12,648 nucleotides of DNA, from NCBI GenBank assembly GCA_903868375.1, contig CAIPVD010000323.1:1-12648 (forward strand), read 5' to 3'. Position 1 is the first letter of the stretch. Every line of letters starts with the position of its first letter. Made by a program: the position numbers and the translations under genes. Shown one piece after another: positions 5,964 to 12,648 of the stretch. The notes beneath the pieces were generated by a model. That model did not search any database. It was given only the letters and a program-made list of their open reading frames with translations, and was not told the DNA's origin. This stretch comes from an uncultured delta proteobacterium (lineage in GTDB: Bacteria; UBA10199; GCA-002796325; 1-14-0-20-49-13).

Positions 5964-7309
5964 AGTTGCAACTCGCATCTCACCTCGCCGCAACCCAAAC
6001 GGAAAGGCAGCCCGCCTCTCCATACTGAAAGAACCATCTTATCTTCAACCTCACGCTGTACAACAAAATATTTTTTACAAAGTTCTTTAGTTCCATCAAC
6101 AAGTTCCTTGGGCACGTCAGCTTCCATAATAACAACTTTTTCGTTAAAACCTTCAATCTTCTCTCTTTCCTTGGCGGCAACATCCTTGACCCGAATCAAC
6201 TTATCTTGTTCCGTCACTATCCAGTTCTCTTCCATTTTTTCGATCGATTGTTTCTTAAGCCACATAGCCGAGGCATATTCCGCTTCCGTGATAACAGAAG
6301 GAGGTTGCATCGTAGCAAAAAGGCTTAGAACCTCCTGATCGCCTTCATCTAATTTGAATTTCTTGGAATACTCTTCCTCCAATTTAAGGAACTTTCGTTC
6401 GAACGCGGCCTTATCTTCACCCAGATAGATATACGGGATCAATTTATGGGCGAGAACGCCATTTTGAACTCCATGCGCCAGAACATCCCAGTTTATCCCG
6501 TATACATCCTCCTTCGTCATTTCAAAAAGCGCCCTCATAAATCCTAGGCCTGAATTTCTTAACAACTCCATCACTATCCTGAAGCCGTAATAATAGGCGG
6601 CCTTTCTCGGGTTCAACACCTCCACCTCTTCGACGAACCTTTTCATCATGGCGATCTTATTCTTATTACCACCGACCTTATAAAGCATCAGGACTCCAAA
6701 CACGTCCGCAATCCCTTCACATATCCATGGAACATAGCGATCAGATCCCGCAGGTTGGGATACAGAACGGTGCATCTGATGAATATTTTCATGAACGATC
6801 GCCCACGCAGTGTTGAAAGGCATTATCCAGCTTCTTTTATAATATGTTCCGACAGAGACCTTCATTTCTCGCGCTTCTACGTCGTTCACGTTAAATGCGT
6901 ACCAGTCCGCATCTTTATACATCTCGTTAAAGCCTTCAAAATAGTATTCGACTATCTTTGAATAAACGCTTTGGTACCCATCGATGCCAAAATATCTCTT
7001 TGCAAGGGTCGGCAGTTTTTTTGTTATGGCTTCAACCTCGTTCTCAAAATCATAGTTCGGATCAAAATCGTTCAGGCGTTTGCATAGAAGGTCGAAATCG
7101 CTTTCAAGAGCTGCGTGCTTTCCGCCTTTCAGATATTTTGAAAGCGCAAGCCTAACTTTTTCGATAGTTTTATGCCGTTCAAAATTTCCCTGAAGAGTAT
7201 CTCCCTCGGTATATTTTTTGATCAGCTCGTTCAGTTTTCCAGCTGGATAGATATGAAAACCGCCGTCGGCAAGCGCTGTGACTATAGCTGCTCGTTCAGA
7301 TAATATCAT
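5960..7309 (-). CDS. Putative zinc metallopeptidase of unrecognised family (HExxH + ExxxD)
   Basis: A 449-residue protein without signal peptide or membrane segment. The clear feature is the zinc site: H173-E174-N-I-H177 within a helix preceded by AWAIV, then E198 and D202 in WICEGIADVFG, 21 residues later. A HExxH helix followed by a Glu and ExxxD is the arrangement of gluzincin (thermolysin-like) peptidases. The first 110 residues are helical and charged; the part after residue 330 is Lys/Glu-rich with no motif I know. The family is not one I can name, so substrate and function are open. The start is well supported by AAGGAG seven bases upstream. The stop overlaps the rlpA start, which hints at a link to the cell wall, although this protein appears cytoplasmic. 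A catalytically active peptidase is inferred from the motif alone. Confidence 0.7.
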   Translation of the reverse strand: MILSERAAIVTALADGGFHIYPAGKLNELIKKYTEGDTLQGNFERHKTIEKVRLALSKYLKGGKHAALESDFDLLCKRLNDFDPNYDFENEVEAITKKLPTLAKRYFGIDGYQSVYSKIVEYYFEGFNEMYKDADWYAFNVNDVEAREMKVSVGTYYKRSWIMPFNTAWAIVHENIHQMHRSVSQPAGSDRYVPWICEGIADVFGVLMLYKVGGNKNKIAMMKRFVEEVEVLNPRKAAYYYGFRIVMELLRNSGLGFMRALFEMTKEDVYGINWDVLAHGVQNGVLAHKLIPYIYLGEDKAAFERKFLKLEEEYSKKFKLDEGDQEVLSLFATMQPPSVITEAEYASAMWLKKQSIEKMEENWIVTEQDKLIRVKDVAAKEREKIEGFNEKVVIMEADVPKELVDGTKELCKKYFVVQREVEDKMVLSVWRGGLPFRLGCGEVRCELQL

Positions 7310-7319
7310 TTCAGCTCCT

Positions 7320-7349
7320 TTGTAATGGACAACGTATGTTCTTTATAAT
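7320..7349 (+). promoter_or_regulatory. Candidate sigma-70-type promoter for the M24 gene
   Basis: TTGTAA (7320-7325) and a perfect TATAAT (7344-7349) are separated by 18 bases and lie about 45 bases before the rightward ATG. The -10 box is strong; the -35 box matches four of six consensus bases. Confidence 0.55.
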
Positions 7350-7371
7350 AGATGAGTAAAGAAATTTGCAA
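7342..7371 (-). promoter_or_regulatory. Candidate divergent promoter for the metallopeptidase-rlpA pair
   Basis: Reading leftward, TTGCAA (7371-7366) and TATAAA (7347-7342) are 18 bases apart, about 32 bases from the start codon at 7309. The -10 box overlaps the -10 box of the rightward promoter, so the two would compete for RNA polymerase. Confidence 0.4.
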
Positions 7372-7378
7372 TCAAATT

Positions 7379-7386
7379 AAGGAGGT
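7379..7386 (+). promoter_or_regulatory. Near-perfect ribosome-binding site of the M24 gene
   Basis: AAGGAGGT lies five bases before the ATG at 7392. It is the strongest ribosome site in the window, suggesting high translation, and it fixes the start. Confidence 0.85.
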
Positions 7387-7391
7387 AGTTC

Positions 7392-8522
7392 ATGTCCACC
7401 GCAAAGTTCATCTACGCAAACAGCTATATCAACCTCGATCTCTACTACGCCACAAAGTTCCTGGCTTTTGACCCGTTCGCCTATTTTGAGCACAGGGGAA
7501 AGAAATACATAGTGATAGACGTGCTCGAATATGGACGCGCGAAGAGGCAAGCCAAGGTCGACAAGGTGCTTCTCGTCTCCGATTACAAAAAGGATGTGGA
7601 GCTTAGAAAGGGCTCTCCAGCGGGCGTTGTCGATATATTGAACGTCGTCTTCAAGAAGTTCGGAATAAAGAAACTTGAAGTGCCAAGTTCTTTTCCGCTG
7701 GCGCTCGCAAAAAGCTTTGAAGCCAAAAAGTACAAGCTCTCCATCGGAAGCACTCCATTCTATCCGGAGCGCGTGATCAAGACAGAACACGAAAAGCAGA
7801 TAATGATAGCCGTCCAGAAGAAGGTCTTCAAGTTGATCGGCTCTGTTGAAGAGATACTTACGGCGTCCAAGATATCTGGCAACAAGGTAATGTTCGAAGG
7901 AAAGGCTCTTACCTCGGAATTTCTAAAGGAACACCTGTCGATAATGGCTCTAAAGATGCGTCTCGACATGAGCGAAGAGCCAATCGTTTCCTGCGGCGTC
8001 CACGCCTGCGATCCGCACGACACCGGCACCGGTCTTATCAGGCCAAATCAATCGATAATCGTCGATGTATTCCCAAGATCTAAGGATAATTTTTATTGGG
8101 GCGACGCAACACGCACTTTTTGCAAGGGCCGCGCCACGAGTGAGCTTAAGAAACTTTACGATACAGTAAAGAAGGGGCAGGAGATCGGCTTCCAGTCAAT
8201 AAAAGACGGTGTGAACGGCCGCGCCGTCAATCAAAAGATAGCCGATTTTTTTGCATCGCAAGGTTATAAGAGCGGAAAGATAGATGGATTTCATCAGGGT
8301 GTCATTCACGGTACCGGCCACGGAATAGGGCTCGAGCTGCACGAATTTCCGCCTTCGATATCGTCGCTCGATTGCACTCTTCGCAAAGGGTACGTCACAA
8401 GCGTTGAACCCGGGCTCTATTACAGAAAGATAGGCGGTGTCCGCATCGAAGACTGCGTTTATGTCACGAAAAAAGGATGCGAGATACTCGCCGGATATCC
8501 GAAGAAATTGGAAATTTTATAA
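7392..8522 (+). CDS. M24 family metallopeptidase (aminopeptidase P / Xaa-Pro type)
   Basis: A 376-residue cytoplasmic protein. Residues 1-125 form a creatinase-like N-terminal domain and about 130-370 the pita-bread catalytic domain. All five metal ligands can be seen: D225 (IIVDVFPR), D238 (WGDATRTF), H310 (GTGHGIG), E339 (SVEPGLY) and E353 (VRIEDCVYV). HGTGHGIGLELHE is a textbook M24 signature. The first ligand sits in DVFPR rather than the more usual DxG, a variant subgroup I recall from other Xaa-Pro peptidase-like proteins. The predicted role is removal of N-terminal residues next to proline, or general peptide turnover with two metal ions. The gene stands alone: it diverges from the metallopeptidase gene and its last bases overlap the convergent gene. 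Family assignment is very secure; substrate preference is not determined. Confidence 0.93.
   Translation: MSTAKFIYANSYINLDLYYATKFLAFDPFAYFEHRGKKYIVIDVLEYGRAKRQAKVDKVLLVSDYKKDVELRKGSPAGVVDILNVVFKKFGIKKLEVPSSFPLALAKSFEAKKYKLSIGSTPFYPERVIKTEHEKQIMIAVQKKVFKLIGSVEEILTASKISGNKVMFEGKALTSEFLKEHLSIMALKMRLDMSEEPIVSCGVHACDPHDTGTGLIRPNQSIIVDVFPRSKDNFYWGDATRTFCKGRATSELKKLYDTVKKGQEIGFQSIKDGVNGRAVNQKIADFFASQGYKSGKIDGFHQGVIHGTGHGIGLELHEFPPSISSLDCTLRKGYVTSVEPGLYYRKIGGVRIEDCVYVTKKGCEILAGYPKKLEIL
8517..8522. other. Palindromic TTATAA serving as both stop codons of convergent genes
   Basis: The M24 gene ends with TAA at 8520-8522, and the SHOCT-like gene ends with TAA read on the other strand from 8519 to 8517. 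The six bases are self-complementary, so one palindrome ends both proteins and leaves no intergenic space for a terminator. Confidence 0.9.
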
Positions 8523-9395
8523 CCCTTTAATTATCTCTTTCCTCTTCTGCGTGTATTCTTTGTCGTTGATGAGGCCGTCTTCTTTTAATTGATCGAGTGC
8601 TTTCAGGCGCTCTTTTGCGGTCTTTGGCGTCACGTCCACTACCGGTGCGGCTGGTGCAACCGCTTCGCCTTCTTTAACCTTCTGCCTCTTTATAAGCTGC
8701 GGGCCCTTTGGATCTTGCGACGGCTGCCTTACGACCTTACCTTCTTTTGCTTTCGGCTTTACCGCAGATTCATCGGCATCTTCCTCTACAACGGGCTTTC
8801 CGTTGAAATCGTGATTTGTATCGAACACGAGCATGCCAGTGCTTTCACCATACGATTGGCCGTCGCGAACTTCGAGCGACATGCGAAGCCCCTTGGCATT
8901 TGCGATTATCTTACTAAAGTCGCCGCGCTTATCGTAATCGCCGATCAGTTTTGCAGCCAGTTTTTCAAAATTAATATAGAGATCGGCCCCCTGCATCCAA
9001 AGCGTTGCAATGGTAATGCGGTCGTTCCTCATGATGAAGATAGGGTCCTTGGTTAGATACGAAATTACGATCTGATCCTTGTTCGTCGCCTGCGCAAGTG
9101 CATCCGATATCTTAGAAGCAAGAAAACCAACCGCCCTATCGTCGAACACGTCCTGCGTTTCCACTTCTTTTTTCAGTACGAACGATCGCGAAAGCTTAAC
9201 GCTCTTTAGGAGAGCAGTCATCTTATCGGGAGAGATCGTAAACGGCTGGTTCGGCTTGCGGCGTTCTGCATCGCTCTTGCTCATCGATTCGATCTTCACG
9301 GAGTTGAAGCGATGATCGGTATAAATGTACGTGGTTTTGGCGATCGCAGTTGCCGAAATAAAGCAGATGGCCAGTATCAAGATAAGTTTTTTCAT
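8517..9395 (-). CDS. Secreted protein of unknown function with SHOCT-like C-terminal helix pair
   Basis: A 292-residue protein. Residues 1-19 are a signal peptide (hydrophobic, ending SATAIA), without a lipobox cysteine at a suitable place. Residues 20-205 form an exported domain I do not recognise; it contains alternating hydrophobic strands and WMQGADLYINF around 133-143. Residues 206-255 are a charged, Pro/Lys-rich linker. The last 36 residues (RLKALDQLKEDGLINDKEY and on) fit SHOCT, a short C-terminal module found on many unrelated bacterial proteins and often on membrane-associated ones. A clear AAAGGAG site lies before the ATG at 9395. The upstream BON lipoprotein gene ends 25 bases earlier on the same strand, so both are probably cotranscribed and act in the periplasm. 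No enzymatic motif is visible. Confidence 0.8.
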   Translation of the reverse strand: MKKLILILAICFISATAIAKTTYIYTDHRFNSVKIESMSKSDAERRKPNQPFTISPDKMTALLKSVKLSRSFVLKKEVETQDVFDDRAVGFLASKISDALAQATNKDQIVISYLTKDPIFIMRNDRITIATLWMQGADLYINFEKLAAKLIGDYDKRGDFSKIIANAKGLRMSLEVRDGQSYGESTGMLVFDTNHDFNGKPVVEEDADESAVKPKAKEGKVVRQPSQDPKGPQLIKRQKVKEGEAVAPAAPVVDVTPKTAKERLKALDQLKEDGLINDKEYTQKRKEIIKGL

Positions 9396-9420
9396 TTTTT
9401 CTCCTTTGAAGATACCTGTG

Positions 9421-10176
9421 TTATTTAGATTTTTTCTTCGCTCGCAGATCTTTCAGTTCCTGCTCTGCTTGTAAAGTTATTTCGTCAACGGAAGATCGCC
9501 CTTCGCGTTTTGTAGAAGCAAGCTCCTTGCTCTGAAGCTCCTTCCCAATTTCATAAGCAACGCCGTTCTGCCTCTTTGCCTTGTGGCTGCCGGCTACATC
9601 GACAATGCCTGCGCTACCGCTATCGTCGTCATTCTCTTTAGGGCTCTCTATTACCGCCGCTTTAGGCACTCTCGAATGTTTCTTCTTCTTTGGCAAGGCC
9701 GCCGTTTTTACCGGCTTCTTCTCAACCACTGCTTCGTCGGCCACTTTCTCGCCGGAATCCGTCACTGCCGTTTCACTTATCGCACCTGCAGCAGTATCGA
9801 CTGCGGCCGAATCGTGGGCATATGGCTTATGGAACTCGCCCTTCTCTTCTTTAGCCACTTCGATCTTACCAATGCCAACCACATCGACGTAATTCTTTAC
9901 CTCTTTCACATTTTTAACGTTATGCGCGATCTCTTCTGCCTTTGCCTTTTCTTCATCGTTCACCGCCCGGCCTGTAATGGTCACAACGCCGCGCCATGTT
10001 TCGACGTGCATGTTGCCGGCCTGGACGATCTTATCGCGCCCCATCTCCCATTTCACCTTTGAGCTTATAAATGAATCGCGCCAGCCTTCGCTGAAAGACC
10101 GCCTCGTGGTGGTCGGCGCACATGCGAATATCGTAAGGACAACACAGAAAAGGACTACCGTTCTGATCATTTTCAT
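9421..10176 (-). CDS. BON-domain lipoprotein with long Lys/Ala-rich tail
   Basis: A 251-residue protein. Residues 1-19 are a lipoprotein signal with C19 in TIFAC; the Phe at -2 is unusual for a lipobox but the setting is otherwise right. Residues 35-102 form one BON domain (SSKVKWEMGRDK, VETWRGVVTITGRAVNDEEK, then AHNVKNVKEVKNYVDVV), a fold that binds phospholipid or other envelope components in OsmY- and DolP-type proteins. Residues 105-251 are low-complexity, rich in Lys, Ala, Glu and Val, and look disordered. DolP-type proteins usually have two BON domains, so this single-domain form with a long tail differs. AAGGAG lies before the ATG at 10176. It is the first gene of a two-gene unit with the SHOCT-like protein. 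A role in outer-membrane maintenance is inferred from the family only. Confidence 0.85.
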   Translation of the reverse strand: MKMIRTVVLFCVVLTIFACAPTTTRRSFSEGWRDSFISSKVKWEMGRDKIVQAGNMHVETWRGVVTITGRAVNDEEKAKAEEIAHNVKNVKEVKNYVDVVGIGKIEVAKEEKGEFHKPYAHDSAAVDTAAGAISETAVTDSGEKVADEAVVEKKPVKTAALPKKKKHSRVPKAAVIESPKENDDDSGSAGIVDVAGSHKAKRQNGVAYEIGKELQSKELASTKREGRSSVDEITLQAEQELKDLRAKKKSK

Positions 10177-10212
10177 ACTATTATCTCCTTGTGTAGAGGT
10201 TACTTATACAGC
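10177..10212. promoter_or_regulatory. Short divergent region between the BON and DUF2752 genes
   Basis: Only 36 bases separate the divergent start codons. They hold the BON gene's ribosome site (minus strand) and AGAGGT at 10195-10200, a weak, somewhat distant site for the rightward gene. No convincing promoter fits inside, so promoter parts must overlap the coding ends. Confidence 0.4.
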
Positions 10213-10626
10213 ATGAAACAGAAAATTCAAACTGAAAAATATGCGACGAGGCTGCCAAGAAGATATTTTGTTGCCTATGTTATAACAATCGCATTATCCG
10301 CCACCTTTTTCGCCGCCGGCATTTTAATAGAACCGGGCACCAGCCTTATTCCCTGCCTTTTTCGTTTCGTGACCGGCATTATATGCCCTTCATGCGGCAT
10401 CACCACAAGCGTTCTTTTATTCTTCCACGGTGAAATTGCGGCATCTTTGCGCGCAAATCCATTTGGGCCATTTGCCATCGTAGTATTTGCAGCGGCGGTG
10501 CTACTTTCGATATATGGATTAGCGGCGAGATCTAAACTCGAATGGCTATTTGGAAGAAGGCTCACCCATTTTGCCGCGGCCATCGCAACTATTTATATCG
10601 TTGTGTGGCTGGTGAAAATATTGTAA
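10213..10626 (+). CDS. DUF2752 family membrane protein
   Basis: A 137-residue protein with three membrane segments at about 20-38, 87-105 and 119-136. The family hallmark CPSCGITT stands at residues 58-65 just after the first hydrophobic region; DUF2752 proteins share a CPxCGxT motif of unknown function, possibly a redox or metal site. I start it at ATG 10213 because an earlier in-frame ATG at 10189 would add a polar stretch and lies closer to the divergent gene; the choice is uncertain because the ribosome site is weak. It sits 12 bases before rsmD and probably belongs to that transcript, but nothing suggests a functional tie to rRNA methylation. Confidence 0.82.
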   Translation: MKQKIQTEKYATRLPRRYFVAYVITIALSATFFAAGILIEPGTSLIPCLFRFVTGIICPSCGITTSVLLFFHGEIAASLRANPFGPFAIVVFAAAVLLSIYGLAARSKLEWLFGRRLTHFAAAIATIYIVVWLVKIL

Positions 10627-10638
10627 AAGTTCATTCCT

Positions 10639-11187
10639 ATGCGCATCATTTCGGGTTCTCACGGCGGCCGAAAGCTCTACACGCCAAAGAGCCACAACAT
10701 AAGGCCGGCGCTCGACAAGGTTAAAGGCGCCATCTTCAACATCTTATTCAACGTCGAAGGGCTAAAAGTAGTCGATCTCTTCGCAGGAACCGGCGCGATA
10801 GGAATAGAAGCGCTTTCACGCGGAGCAGCGCACACAACTTTCGTCGATTCCGGACACGAAGCGATCACCATAATAGAGAAGAACATCGAGATGTGCCACT
10901 TTGAAGACAGGGCAAAGGTATTTCCAAGAAAGGTAGCTGTCGCGATAGATTATTTTCAAAAAACGGGCGAAAAATTCGACCTAATATTCGTTGATCCGCC
11001 GTATCTAAAGAATTTGGTTAATGAAAGCCTTGAAAAGATAGCGGCGGCTGGAATTCTTGCGGAAGGCGGAAAGATAATCGTGGAACATGCGCCGAAGGAA
11101 CCGATCGGCGAGATTAAGGGATTGAACTTGACCGACACCCGCAAATATGGTCAAACTTTCATTAGTTTTTTATGTCGACAAAAATAG
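10639..11187 (+). CDS. rsmD: 16S rRNA (guanine(966)-N2)-methyltransferase RsmD
   Basis: A 182-residue protein of usual length. RsmD methylates N2 of G966 (E. coli numbering) in 16S rRNA during assembly of the small ribosomal subunit, using S-adenosylmethionine. It starts MRIISGSHGGRKL, typical of the family, with RPALDKVKGAIFNIL at 22-36. DLFAGTGAIGIEALSRGA at 46-63 is the SAM-binding loop, and DPPY at 119-122 is the N2-guanine/N6-adenine methyltransferase active-site motif. Its end overlaps the coaD start by 16 bases. The rsmD-coaD order is common across bacteria, which supports both names. Confidence 0.96.
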   Translation: MRIISGSHGGRKLYTPKSHNIRPALDKVKGAIFNILFNVEGLKVVDLFAGTGAIGIEALSRGAAHTTFVDSGHEAITIIEKNIEMCHFEDRAKVFPRKVAVAIDYFQKTGEKFDLIFVDPPYLKNLVNESLEKIAAAGILAEGGKIIVEHAPKEPIGEIKGLNLTDTRKYGQTFISFLCRQK

Positions 11188-11657
11188 CCATATGCCCTGG
11201 AAGCTTCGATCCGCCGACGGACGGGCACATCAACATCATCAAGCGGGCCAGAAAACAATTCGATAAGATAATCGTAGCGATCGCAAAGAACACCTCAAAG
11301 AACACAATATTTACAACGGAAGAACGGATAGAGATGCTTCGCGAGATCTTTAAGAAATGCAAAGATATTGAGGTCGATAGCTTCGACGGCCTACTGGTCG
11401 ATTATTGCAGGAAGATCGGCTGCCATACGCTCGTTCGCGGAATTAGGAACATGAGCGATTACGAATACGAGTTCCAAATGGCACTTGCCAACAAGACGCT
11501 GTATCCGGAACTTGAATTCATATATCTGATGACCGAAGGTCAATATTCACATTTAAGTTCGTCCATCATCAAAGAACTTATCATGCTCGGCGGCACCAGC
11601 GCAGGCATGTGTCATCCGATAGTTGAAAAGAAGCTGAAGGAGAAGTTGAAAAAGTAA
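11172..11657 (+). CDS. coaD: Phosphopantetheine adenylyltransferase CoaD
   Basis: A 161-residue protein, the standard length. CoaD transfers AMP from ATP to 4'-phosphopantetheine, giving dephospho-coenzyme A, the next-to-last step of coenzyme A synthesis in the cytoplasm. PGSFDPPTDGHINII at 9-23 holds the nucleotidyltransferase TxGH motif (T16, G18, H19). LVRGIRNMSDYEYEFQMA at 87-104 and SHLSSSIIKEL at 126-136 are the other family signatures. The usual Ile or Val after GSFDP is Pro (PPTDGH), a common variant. It starts inside the rsmD end without a clear ribosome site, so translation is probably coupled to rsmD. Confidence 0.96.
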   Translation: MSTKIAICPGSFDPPTDGHINIIKRARKQFDKIIVAIAKNTSKNTIFTTEERIEMLREIFKKCKDIEVDSFDGLLVDYCRKIGCHTLVRGIRNMSDYEYEFQMALANKTLYPELEFIYLMTEGQYSHLSSSIIKELIMLGGTSAGMCHPIVEKKLKEKLKK

Positions 11658-11661
11658 TCTT

Positions 11662-12648
11662 ATGCAATTCGCAAATCGTGTACAAAATGTAAAGCCATCG
11701 CCAACCTTAGCTCTCAACGCCCGCGCAAAGAAGATGCAGGCGGAAGGTATAAACGTCGTCAACTTCACATGCGGCGAACCAGATTTCGACACGCCGGAAC
11801 ATATCAAATCCGCCGCAAGCAAGGCGATCGCCGAAGGCTTTACGAAATACACGCCAGTCGAAGGCATTCCGGAACTTAAAGACGCCATCATTCGCGCGAT
11901 CAAGCGCGAACAGGGGCTGGAATATAAAAGGAACGAGATAATAGTCACGCCCGGCGCCAAATACGCGATATTCGCGGCAATGCAGGCGATACTAAATGCC
12001 GGCGACGAGGTATTAATACCGGTTCCATACTGGGTTTCATATCCAGATCAGGTTCAGCTCTGCGATGCAAAGCCAGTATTCATCGAAACGAACGACGCAA
12101 CCAACTTCAAAATAAACGCGGCGCAATTAGAGAAGCATATCACCGGCAAGACTAAACTACTGATACTGAACACGCCTTCAAACCCAACCGGCGTCGCTTA
12201 CACAGAAAACGAACTGAAAGAGATAGCGAAGATTTGCATAAAGCATAAGCTCATCGTCATATCAGATGAGATCTACGACGGCATAGTATTTGGCGGTTTT
12301 ACCTGCAACAGCATCGCACGCTTCGAAGGAATGAAAGAACATACGATCATCATCAACGGCGTTTCCAAGCGCTATGCCATGACCGGCTGGCGAATGGGAT
12401 TTGCAGCTGCTCCGGCAGAGTTAATTTCAAAAATGTCGATGATACAGGGCCAGGCGCTAACGAGCGTTACATCTATAACGCAGAAGGCGGCGGTTGCGGC
12501 ATACGACGGAACGCAAGACGTAGTTGCAAAGATGGTGTCCGAATTTGAAAAGCGTGGCGCCTATATGGTAGAACGTTTGAACAAGATAAGCGGATTTAAG
12601 TGCCGAAAACCTGAAGGCGCATTCTACGCGTTCCCGAACGTCACCGCC
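11662..12648 (+). CDS. Class I PLP-dependent aminotransferase, aspartate/prephenate type (3' end cut by window)
   Basis: 329 codons are visible and the frame is open to the right edge; family members run about 390-400 residues, so roughly 65 are missing. GEPDFDTP at 38-45 and YTPVEGIPEL at 63-72 are typical of class Ib aspartate aminotransferases. SNPTG at 173-177, SDEIY at 201-205 (D202 contacts the PLP ring nitrogen) and NGVSKRYAMTGWRMG at 232-246 follow, with K236 forming the Schiff base to PLP. Class Ib enzymes move amino groups among aspartate, glutamate and keto acids, and some act on prephenate in tyrosine and phenylalanine synthesis; which applies cannot be read here. The start ATG lies four bases after the coaD stop, so it is probably in the same transcript. 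Often annotated aspB or aspC. Confidence 0.93.
   Translation, partial: MQFANRVQNVKPSPTLALNARAKKMQAEGINVVNFTCGEPDFDTPEHIKSAASKAIAEGFTKYTPVEGIPELKDAIIRAIKREQGLEYKRNEIIVTPGAKYAIFAAMQAILNAGDEVLIPVPYWVSYPDQVQLCDAKPVFIETNDATNFKINAAQLEKHITGKTKLLILNTPSNPTGVAYTENELKEIAKICIKHKLIVISDEIYDGIVFGGFTCNSIARFEGMKEHTIIINGVSKRYAMTGWRMGFAAAPAELISKMSMIQGQALTSVTSITQKAAVAAYDGTQDVVAKMVSEFEKRGAYMVERLNKISGFKCRKPEGAFYAFPNVTA

Overview
The window carries 14 protein-coding genes packed almost without gaps; no gene-free stretch exceeds about 80 bases. I found no rRNA, tRNA, CRISPR array or insertion sequence. Lipoprotein signals, an RlpA-like outer-membrane lipoprotein, a hydrogenase-maturation radical SAM protein and a membrane heterodisulfide-reductase-like Fe-S protein suggest a Gram-negative bacterium with at least partly anaerobic metabolism. 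A deltaproteobacterial or neighbouring uncultured lineage is my guess from gene style, not a demonstrated assignment. Base composition and the frequent ATA isoleucine codons look even across the window, so I see no obvious recently transferred island.

Left edge (1-1045, minus): a gene cut by the window edge encodes a HypC-type [NiFe]-hydrogenase chaperone domain fused in frame to a HydE-type radical SAM domain. This is the most interesting object here, because it joins parts from two maturation systems usually regarded as separate. Next (1101-5577, plus) come four closely spaced genes: a TPM-domain secreted protein, a nucleotidyltransferase-fold protein with an altered catalytic motif, a LemA protein with a long Pro/Ala/Thr-rich tail, and a membrane-anchored Fe-S oxidoreductase with CCG domains. 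The last gene contains a small dispersed-repeat-like element translated in frame.

Middle (5574-8522): on the minus strand, a putative HExxH metallopeptidase of no recognised family is translationally coupled (ATGA) to an RlpA-like lipoprotein. An M24 aminopeptidase-P-like gene diverges from it across an 82-base region with overlapping candidate promoters. Then (8517-10176, minus) a BON-domain lipoprotein is followed by a secreted protein with a SHOCT-like C-terminus; both are probably envelope proteins.

Right (10213-12648, plus): a DUF2752 membrane protein, rsmD, coaD and an aminotransferase cut by the right edge look like one housekeeping transcription unit. Both convergent gene pairs overlap at their stop codons, leaving no room for ordinary terminators between them.
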